Source: an uncultured Chthoniobacterales bacterium (GTDB lineage: Bacteria > Verrucomicrobiota > Verrucomicrobiia > Chthoniobacterales > UBA10450). Taken from it: a DNA stretch of 8,399 nucleotides. Position 1 is the first letter of the stretch; each line of letters opens with the position of its first letter. The position numbers and the translations under genes were made by a program. Location: NCBI GenBank assembly GCA_955652155.1, contig CATPAT010000301.1, positions 1-8,399 on the forward strand, written 5' to 3'. Under the pieces are notes generated by a model. The model had not been told where the DNA came from. It did no database searches and saw nothing but the letters and a program-made list of their open reading frames with translations. Of this stretch, positions 1 through 5,403 are shown piece after piece.

Positions 1-794
1 AAAACGCGTCGCATGCGGTCGTGATCAAGACTTTCGTCACGACCGATCTGCAGAAAGTGATTTCAGAACATTTTGGCGTCCGTTGTGTCGAAACCCTCAC
101 CGGCTTCAAATATTTCGGGGCCAAGCTCGAGAAATACGAGCGCGCGCTCCCGGCGGAGATTCGCAGGAAGTATCGCGAACTTTCCGAAGAAGAAACCCGC
201 GCGGCGCGATTGAAGTATTCTTCGTTTTAAGTTTTTGGGAGCGAAGAGAGTTACGGCTACAGCGGCGCGGATTTCGTTCGTGACAAAGACGGCAACGCCG
301 CGGGGATTATGTTTTGCGAGATGGCCGCTTATGCGAAGTCCCGCGGCCGCACGGTCGATCAACTGCTCGATAAAGCCTTTGCCGGCTTCGGCTATTTCGA
401 GGAGAAGAACGCTTCGCTTTATTTTGAAGGCGCGGAAGGTGCAGACAAGATTGCGCGTTTGCTCGAATCCTATGCCAGCAAACCGCCTGGTGCGATTGCC
501 GGATCAAAAGTCGTGGGCATCACCGACTTTGAGAAGCAAACCATCCGCGACGTGGATGGCGACGTGATCCCGAAGCAGAAGATGTCGATCTTCGAGTTGG
601 AAGATAAAGCGCGAATTGCGGTCCGCGGTTCCGGAACCGAACCGAAGATTAAATATTACATTTTCGCGCAGAAGCGGCCCGACAAAGAAAAATTTAATGA
701 AGAGGAATTGGCCAGAATCAAACGTGAGGTGACGGAACAGCTCGAGAAAATATGGAGCTTTGTCGAAAAGGATGCGCGCGCGCGTCTGAAATGA
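1..794 (+). pseudogene. Phospho-sugar mutase (phosphoglucomutase/phosphomannomutase family), 3' part, interrupted by an in-frame stop
   Basis: The family interconverts hexose 1- and 6-phosphates in the cytosol through a phosphoserine enzyme. The 5' end, including the catalytic serine and metal loop, lies outside the window. Frame 3 is open from the left edge (NASHAVVIKTFVTTDLQ) to TAA at 228-230, then continues in the same frame to TGA at 792-794. Conserved blocks lie on both sides of the stop: the sugar-recognition loop GSEESYG at 237-257, followed by RDKDGNAAGIMFCEMAAYAKSRG-type sequence, and the C-terminal phosphate-binding loop RGSGTEPKIKYY at about 624-659. No length change is needed to join the halves, so one substitution explains the break; in relatives an aromatic residue is expected just before VFGGEES, so Tyr TAT/TAC to TAA is the simplest guess. 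It may be a real nonsense mutation, a strain variant or a sequencing error. The family call is sure; pseudogene status is not. Confidence 0.8.
228..230 (+). other. In-frame TAA stop inside the phospho-sugar mutase
   Basis: The codons read tat tct tcg ttt TAA gtt ttt ggg agc gaa gag, that is YSSF-stop-VFGSEE. The frame before and after is the same and both sides match the family, so this is a nonsense codon and not a frameshift. TAA is not the codon normally recoded to selenocysteine or pyrrolysine. The next in-frame ATG, at 309, lies beyond the sugar-binding loop, so restarting there would not rescue the enzyme. Confidence 0.85.
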
Positions 795-831
795 TAAGCT
801 GCCCGGCGTTGGGAGCGGTTCAAAAATCGGT

Positions 832-1143
832 ATGCATCGCGAGATCAATTTAAGCGGGGGCGAAATCACACTTCTCAAGACAATGGGGCTTTCCGGCACG
901 GCGGTTTACGGCAGGCTCTTGATTGAGCGCATCGGCGAGATGGAGAAGGCTGAGTTTCTGGATGAATTGACCGGATTGATTTCGCTCGGCTATATCCTCT
1001 GCGATAAGGTCACTATCCGCACGATGGAAGACGTCGAGCGCGCTGTGTTTCGTGTGAACGCCTCCTATGCGCGCGATCTGCGCGACGCGCTGAACCCCAG
1101 CCGCCGACGAGAAGAACGGTCACGCCGACGTCGACGCGAGTGA
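832..1143 (+). CDS. Small uncharacterised protein with arginine-rich C-terminal tail
   Basis: I do not recognise this 103-residue protein. It has no signal peptide or membrane segment, so it is probably cytosolic. Residues 1-85 look helical, with a pattern (GEITLLKTMGLSG, then EKAEFLDELTGLISLGYILCD, then a short beta-like stretch KVTIRTMEDVERAVF) that could be a winged-helix-like or small helical fold; this is inference from the pattern only. The last 14 residues (SRRREERSRRRRRE) are almost all Arg and Glu, which suggests nucleic-acid or acidic-partner binding or simply a disordered tail. The ATG at 832 is the first good start. A purine-rich GGGAGCGG at 811-818 sits too far upstream to be a clear ribosome site. 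It ends 9 bases before the GTG of lnt, so the two are probably cotranscribed. Confidence 0.7.
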   Translation: MHREINLSGGEITLLKTMGLSGTAVYGRLLIERIGEMEKAEFLDELTGLISLGYILCDKVTIRTMEDVERAVFRVNASYARDLRDALNPSRRREERSRRRRRE

Positions 1144-1152
1144 ATTCGCGCG

Positions 1153-2781
1153 GTGATTAAGAAAGTGCTTCCTCTTTGGCCGTGGCTGGCAGCGATTGCC
1201 AGCGGGTTGCTCGCCGCCGCTTGTTTTCCGCCCTTCGATCAAAGCTGGCTTTGCTGGATCGCCCTGACGCCGCTGATTCTCGCAATTTGGTTTTCGGGTG
1301 AAAATTTACGGCGGCGCTGGCTGCGCAATCTATTGCTCGGTTACCTCGCCGGGATTGCTTTTTTTACGGCGACCTTCAGTTGGCTCGGCGCGCTCGGCGA
1401 TTTGTACCAAAGCTTTTTTCTGCACGGGCTGTCATTGTTGTTGTCGATCTATCTCGCGCTCCATTTTGCTTTCTGGAGTTGGCTGGTCGGATTCTTAAAA
1501 CCGAAGCATTTCATAACGTCATGGCGAAACCTGCTGGTGGCGTTTCTAGCTGCGGCTGGCTGGGTCACCCACGAATGGACGCGCGGTTGGCTCTTCAGCG
1601 GTTTTGGCTGGAACGGTCTTGGCGTCGCGCTTCACGCCGAGTGGCCCATGATTCAAATCGCTGAATTTACCGGCGTGGTCGGTACCTCGTTCGCGGTCGC
1701 ATTCGTCAATATCATCGCAGTCACCACGCCGCTCCGACTTTTCGCGGAAGCGCGAACGCATCGAATGCGCCCGCATTTCGATCTTACGTTGACGATGGTC
1801 GGCATTGTTTCGCTGCTCGCATTCGGTCTGCACCGCGCCATGCCGTCGATGACATCGAGCAAACCAGTCCGTGTAGCTGCGGTTCAGGCGAGCGTCCCAC
1901 AGTTGCAAAAATTTGATCCACGTTTCACTGGCGAAGTTTTCGAACGTTTTCGGCGATTGAGCGAGATCGCGCTGGGCGCGAATTCGCCGCCAGATTTGTT
2001 GGTCTGGCCGGAAAGCTCGATGCCCGATCCGGTGCGCGATCAGAATACCGAGAGCCATCGTTTCGTGACCGATTTTTCGGCAATGACAAAAACGGATTTG
2101 ATGCTCGGGACGCTCGATTTTGAAGAAGGGCACGATTACAACGCGGCGCTGCTCATCTCGAAGGCCGGCGAGCAGCTGCAGATTTATCGCAAGATCCACC
2201 TTGTCCCGTTTGGCGAATACATTCCGTTGCGACATTCGTTTCCGCTTTTCGCCGTCGTCGCGAGCACGTGGGTGCCGGGTGATTTTACCGCGGGCACTAA
2301 GCACACGCTTTTTGACCTGACGAACGGCAATGTTCACGTCGCGCCGCTAATCTGTTTCGAAGATACCGTCGGTGATCTCGTCCGGCGATTTGTCGTCAAC
2401 GGCGCGAATCTTTTAGCCGATGTCACCAACGACGGATGGTTTTTGCATTCATCCGGTTCCCGCCAGCATCTCGCCAACGCGATCTTTCGCTGTGTTGAAA
2501 ACCGCCGACCGATGGTCCGCGCCGCGAACACCGGCGTCACTTGCTTCGTAAATGAATTCGGCCGGGTGACTCAAGTATTGCAGGATGACACTGGAAACAC
2601 ATTTACTGAAGGAGTGCTCACGGGCTCGGTCGATGTTCCGCAAGACGGACGACTAACGTTCTATGCACAACATGGCGAGCTATTCGCGAAATTGTGCGTG
2701 GCCGTGACGCTAGTCACAATTTTTGTTTGTCTCTGTCGATTGCGAAGGTGGATCGGCCGCTCCGCGGACGATGCTAAATAG
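1153..2781 (+). CDS. lnt: Apolipoprotein N-acyltransferase
   Basis: Lnt moves an acyl chain from a phospholipid to the N-terminal cysteine of apolipoproteins, the last step of lipoprotein maturation, on the periplasmic face of the inner membrane. The 542 residues fit the family. Residues 8-230 hold several hydrophobic helices, followed by a carbon-nitrogen hydrolase (nitrilase-like) domain at about 240-500 and a final membrane helix near 512-534. The triad is visible: Glu287 in VWPESSMPDP, Lys347 in RKIHLVPFGEYIP and Cys401 in PLICFED; Glu355 (GEY) and Glu403 match the accessory glutamates. The start is GTG at 1153: the frame is closed upstream by TGA 1141-1143 (the stop of the preceding gene), and the predicted N-terminus MIKKVLPLWPWL leads straight into the first helix. 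Position 9 bases after the small upstream gene suggests cotranscription. An inverted repeat covers its 3' end. Confidence 0.97.
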   Translation: MIKKVLPLWPWLAAIASGLLAAACFPPFDQSWLCWIALTPLILAIWFSGENLRRRWLRNLLLGYLAGIAFFTATFSWLGALGDLYQSFFLHGLSLLLSIYLALHFAFWSWLVGFLKPKHFITSWRNLLVAFLAAAGWVTHEWTRGWLFSGFGWNGLGVALHAEWPMIQIAEFTGVVGTSFAVAFVNIIAVTTPLRLFAEARTHRMRPHFDLTLTMVGIVSLLAFGLHRAMPSMTSSKPVRVAAVQASVPQLQKFDPRFTGEVFERFRRLSEIALGANSPPDLLVWPESSMPDPVRDQNTESHRFVTDFSAMTKTDLMLGTLDFEEGHDYNAALLISKAGEQLQIYRKIHLVPFGEYIPLRHSFPLFAVVASTWVPGDFTAGTKHTLFDLTNGNVHVAPLICFEDTVGDLVRRFVVNGANLLADVTNDGWFLHSSGSRQHLANAIFRCVENRRPMVRAANTGVTCFVNEFGRVTQVLQDDTGNTFTEGVLTGSVDVPQDGRLTFYAQHGELFAKLCVAVTLVTIFVCLCRLRRWIGRSADDAK

Positions 2782-2832
2782 TCGCGGCGCAGCCGCCATT
2801 AATAACATCGAGCGCGGAGCGCTCGATCCACC
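2747..2832. repeat. Imperfect inverted repeat around the lnt stop codon
   Basis: The arm at 2747-2766 (ggtggatcggccgctccgcg) and the reverse complement of 2813-2832 match at 18 of 20 positions, differing only at the tenth and eleventh bases. The arms are separated by 46 bases that contain the lnt stop codon and a small GC-rich stem (gcggc-gca-gccgc, 2784-2796). The first arm is coding, for the last Lnt residues. The RNA could fold into a long stem-loop after lnt. No T-run follows, so it is not a standard intrinsic terminator; it may instead protect or end the lnt message, or be a dispersed REP-like repeat. Only one copy was seen in this window. Confidence 0.6.
2807..2827. repeat. Perfect short hairpin between lnt and namZ
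   Basis: The nine-base arms atcgagcgc (2807-2815) and gcgctcgat (2819-2827) are exact reverse complements around a GGA loop. This palindrome competes with the longer inverted repeat at 2747-2832 because its right arm is shared. It lies 42 bases before the ATG of namZ, in the 88-base gap that must also hold any promoter for the following genes. It could be an operator, an RNA hairpin or part of a REP-like element. I see no convincing -35/-10 pair. Confidence 0.6.
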
Positions 2833-2869
2833 TCGCGAGAATTTCGCGTGTGTGTTAGAACCTTGACGC

Positions 2870-3958
2870 ATGCCTGTTCAACTTCCGCTCGACCATCTCC
2901 AGGACCTTTGGCCGAAGGAATTGCGCGGCGCGCGAATTGGGGCGTTGCTGCATCCGGCTTCTGTTTCTTCGAAGCTGGAACATGCATCGCAGATTCTCGA
3001 AAAACTGAGCGGCGAGCTGTTTCAACTCCGCGCCTTCTTCGGCCCACAGCACGGATTCCTCGGCCAAACTCAAGACAACATGATCGAGTGGAAAAGTTAC
3101 GAGCATCCGCGCCTCCGAATTCCGGTTTACAGTTTGTACGGTGAACATCGCGAACCAACGCCCGAAATGCTCGATGATGTCGAAGCTCTCATTGTCGATC
3201 TTCAGGATGTCGGCGCGCGCTACTACACCTTCATTTGGACGCTTTATCTTTGCATGCGGGCGTGTGAGAAGCGGGGCGCGACTGTCGTCGTTCTGGATCG
3301 GCCAAATCCGATCAACGGCATAACAGTCGAAGGACCGCCGATCGAGAAAGGCTACGAATCGTTCGTCGGCATGCATCCGATCCCGATCCGCCACGGCCGC
3401 ACCATCGGCGAACTCGCCACCCAGTTTCGTGATGAGGCGTTCCCAAAATGTCGACTGTCGATTTTGCCGATGAAACATTGGGAGCGCCCGATGTGGTTCG
3501 ATCAAAGCGGACTTCCCTGGGTCATGCCGTCGCCAAACATCCCCACGCTTGAGACGGCGACGGTCTATCCGGGAATGTGTTTGCTCGAAGGAACGAATAT
3601 TTCGGAAGGCCGCGGAACGACGCGACCCTTCGAAATTTTCGGCGCGCCGTTTATCGACGGGGAAAAACTGTGTCGCGAACTCAATAGTTTGAAACTGCCG
3701 GGCGTATTCTTTCGCGAAAATTATTTTCAGCCGACATTCAATAAATTCGCGGGTGAGCTGTGCGGCGGCGCGCAAATTCATGTGCTCGACCGCAATACTT
3801 TCCGCTCATTTCAAACCGGCGTTGAAATCATTCGCTCTATACGAAAATTACACCCGGAGGCATTCGCGTGGAAACAACCGCCTTACGAATACGAACAGGA
3901 AAAGCTGCCGATCCAGATTTTGCTCGGCGGACCCGCCGTAGATTTCTTCGGCGACTAA
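2870..3958 (+). CDS. namZ: DUF1343 / NamZ-type exo-beta-N-acetylmuramidase (GH171), short C-terminus
   Basis: NamZ enzymes remove N-acetylmuramic acid from the non-reducing ends of peptidoglycan fragments, feeding muropeptide recycling. The 362-residue product carries the family's hallmark blocks: GPQHGFLG near residues 59-66, DLQDVGARYYTF at 110-121, RPNPI near 144-148, MPSPNIPT and the strongly conserved EGTNISEGRGTTRPFE at 240-255. An in-frame TGA at 2864-2866 fixes ATG 2870 as the earliest start, and MPVQLPLDHLQDLW is not a signal peptide. So the protein is predicted cytoplasmic, unlike many secreted relatives. The C-terminus stops at LLGGPAVDFFGD, where relatives, as I recall, continue about 30-40 residues to a YLLY-like end. 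The last 91 bases overlap the next gene in another frame. No clear Shine-Dalgarno precedes it. Family call strong; activity of the shortened form unproven. Confidence 0.9.
   Translation: MPVQLPLDHLQDLWPKELRGARIGALLHPASVSSKLEHASQILEKLSGELFQLRAFFGPQHGFLGQTQDNMIEWKSYEHPRLRIPVYSLYGEHREPTPEMLDDVEALIVDLQDVGARYYTFIWTLYLCMRACEKRGATVVVLDRPNPINGITVEGPPIEKGYESFVGMHPIPIRHGRTIGELATQFRDEAFPKCRLSILPMKHWERPMWFDQSGLPWVMPSPNIPTLETATVYPGMCLLEGTNISEGRGTTRPFEIFGAPFIDGEKLCRELNSLKLPGVFFRENYFQPTFNKFAGELCGGAQIHVLDRNTFRSFQTGVEIIRSIRKLHPEAFAWKQPPYEYEQEKLPIQILLGGPAVDFFGD
3856..3860 (+). promoter_or_regulatory. Ribosome binding site for the 3D-like gene, inside namZ
   Basis: GGAGG lies seven bases before the GTG at 3868. 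It is the clearest Shine-Dalgarno I saw in the window and decides the start of the overlapping downstream gene. Because it lies inside the namZ reading frame, ribosomes finishing namZ pass over it, so the two genes may be translationally coupled. Confidence 0.7.
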
Positions 3959-4602
3959 TCCGCGCCGCAACCGCGGCAGGGTCGATATCAATCTTACCGC
4001 TCGCCTGCGCTGATATTCCGTGGCCGGAAGTGGTGCAGCGTCTTGCCTACGAAAATGAAAAACTCGCCCGGCGCCCGCAAGGTCACGCCGGCGAATATTT
4101 CATCGTCTGCACGCTCTACTACACGCCGAAGGAAAGTGGATTCACTTTCGAGCGCGGCTTTGACGCGACTCGAGTAAGCAAACCGGGGCTGCGCGGCCGA
4201 GCTTATCCGCGTGATTTTCTTCGTTCGGTGATGAAAGAGGGTTACGGGCGAATCACAACGCCGGTCAACGGCCGCAATTACATTCGTTACAATCGAGGCT
4301 CTTACGGTTTCTCGTCCGCTCCGAGCGGTGGCGGCGGAACGCTGGTCGCACATTTTTCCGCTGCCGCGAAAACGCAAGGTCCTCTCCATCGTGGGTTGGT
4401 GCTGGAGACTCCTGCCGCTGAAGTTGAGCGCGTTTTCGGCAGCACCCGCTGGAAAATTGTCGATACCGGCGGTGGTTTGCGGCGCTGGCAGCTCGATTGT
4501 TATTACGGCGAGCATGAACCGCTCGGTCCCGGACGGTTGATGGCCCGCCCGCGCGGGACCAGTTTTGAATACGCTTACTCGACCGCACGGGTGAGCCAAT
4601 GA
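3868..4602 (+). CDS. Exported 3D-like (Asp-Asp-Asp) domain protein, possible peptidoglycan-active
   Basis: The 244-residue product begins with a basic segment TRRRFLRR (22-29), a hydrophobic stretch and an AXA site (ACA at 46-48), so it should be exported; the T-R-R-R-F-L-R pattern resembles a twin-arginine motif. The mature part looks like a 3D beta-barrel, as in MltA-type lytic transglycosylases and resuscitation-factor-like proteins: a YYTP motif early, then VDTGGGLRRWQLDCYYGEH, with Asp199 and Asp210 matching the usual DTGG...iD pair. The first Asp of the trio seems to be Ala167 (AAAKTQGPLHRG where AVDP..IPLG is usual). The region between, with GRAYPRDFLRSVMKEGYGRI, is unfamiliar. GTG 3868 has a strong GGAGG site and no later ATG/GTG precedes the signal sequence, so the 91-base overlap with namZ is likely real. 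Its stop overlaps the next start as ATGA. A cell-wall role is inferred from the domain and from namZ. Confidence 0.7.
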   Translation: METTALRIRTGKAADPDFARRTRRRFLRRLIRAATAAGSISILPLACADIPWPEVVQRLAYENEKLARRPQGHAGEYFIVCTLYYTPKESGFTFERGFDATRVSKPGLRGRAYPRDFLRSVMKEGYGRITTPVNGRNYIRYNRGSYGFSSAPSGGGGTLVAHFSAAAKTQGPLHRGLVLETPAAEVERVFGSTRWKIVDTGGGLRRWQLDCYYGEHEPLGPGRLMARPRGTSFEYAYSTARVSQ

Positions 4603-5357
4603 CTCCATCCGCGGTCCGGCTGACGTTTCACGGCGGCCTTTCGTTCTTTTTGCGATCGAAAGCCTCTACCATCGAGCGGCAATTATCCGAAAGGACCTCG
4701 ATCAAGGATGTGATCGAAGCCTGCGGGGTGCCGCACACGGAGGTGGATTTGATCCTGGTGAACGGGGAGCCGGTCGATTTCGCGGCAGTCTTAACGCTAG
4801 ATGCTGTGGTCGATGTTTATCCACCGAACGAAACGCGTTCCCCACTTTTCCCAGAAGATCGATTGCAAGTGCACGATATCGAGAAGTTTATTGCCGACGG
4901 ACACTTGGGAAAGCTTGTCCGCGACCTCCGTCTCCTCGGCATCGATGTCGCCTATGATCCCGCCGCCGAAGATCGACAATTAGTAAGGACGGCGAGCGAC
5001 GAAGAACGCTCTCTTCTGACCCGCGACCGGCGCCTCCTGATGCACGCCGCGGTTCGTCACGGTTATTATCCCCGTTCACAGGATCCGCTGGAACAAACCG
5101 TCGAAGTGCTGCGCCGATTCAGGCTCGCTTCCGTTCTGACGCCGTTCAGCCGTTGTTTGCGATGCAACGCACCGCTTGAGCCGGCAGAAAAAGCCAAGGT
5201 GCTCGGTCAGCTCGAGCCTCTTACCAAGATTTATTATGATCAATTTCGGCGCTGCCGCGGCTGCGGGCAGGTCTACTGGTCAGGCTCACATTTCGAAAAG
5301 CTGCGGGAACGGATCGAAATCATCCGCTCGCGTGTTACTGGCGAGGCGGCGGGATAA
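4599..5357 (+). CDS. Mut7-C ubiquitin-like / Mut7-C RNase domain protein with zinc ribbon
   Basis: This 252-residue protein has the common bacterial Mut7-C arrangement. Residues 1-85 form a beta-grasp, ubiquitin/ThiS-like domain (LILVNGEPVDFAAVL, then DAVVDVYPP). Residues 96-175 form the PIN-like Mut7-C RNase domain, with FIADGHLGKLVRDLRLLGID (Asp100) and LLTRDRRLL (Asp143) as the acidic positions. Residues 180-240 contain a zinc ribbon with CLRC (Cys186, Cys189) and CRGC (Cys219, Cys222), followed by GQVYWSGSHFEKL. It is cytosolic, with no signal peptide. The domain was named after the C-terminal part of animal Mut-7 exonuclease; the RNA substrate in bacteria is unknown to me. Its ATG overlaps the preceding TGA (ATGA at 4599-4602), so translation is probably coupled to the exported 3D-like protein, an odd partner for a cytosolic nuclease. 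Domain call is firm; RNase activity is inferred. Confidence 0.9.
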   Translation: MTPSAVRLTFHGGLSFFLRSKASTIERQLSERTSIKDVIEACGVPHTEVDLILVNGEPVDFAAVLTLDAVVDVYPPNETRSPLFPEDRLQVHDIEKFIADGHLGKLVRDLRLLGIDVAYDPAAEDRQLVRTASDEERSLLTRDRRLLMHAAVRHGYYPRSQDPLEQTVEVLRRFRLASVLTPFSRCLRCNAPLEPAEKAKVLGQLEPLTKIYYDQFRRCRGCGQVYWSGSHFEKLRERIEIIRSRVTGEAAG

Positions 5358-5403
5358 ACCGCAGTCTTGTCAGGAGCAAGGCAGCTGGCAAACTCCTCCG
5401 CCG

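Noticed and set aside
235..567. A +1 frame open for 110 codons near the mutase stop, hinting at a frameshift
   Set aside because: The conserved GSEESYG and downstream blocks are in the original frame, so the lesion is a stop codon and not a shift.
1546..2337. 263-codon open frame on the minus strand opposite lnt
   Set aside because: It is Arg-rich without recognisable domains and lies wholly within the catalytic part of lnt, so it is a shadow of that gene.
2864..2869. TTGACG resembling a -35 box
   Set aside because: It sits directly before the namZ ATG, leaving no room for a -10 box and leader of that gene.
2855..3781. 308-codon open frame on the minus strand opposite namZ
   Set aside because: It is rich in Arg and lacks family motifs; it mirrors the codon pattern of the strongly supported namZ gene on the other strand.
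5372..5397. AGGAG and CTCCT pairing upstream of the serine hydrolase start
   Set aside because: The stem is only five base pairs with a 16-base loop, which is easily expected by chance.
5176..5403. Upstream in-frame extension of the serine hydrolase to a 742-residue protein
   Set aside because: It overlaps the well-supported Mut7-C gene in another frame, reads as low-complexity basic sequence, and would bury the clear signal peptide that starts at 5404.
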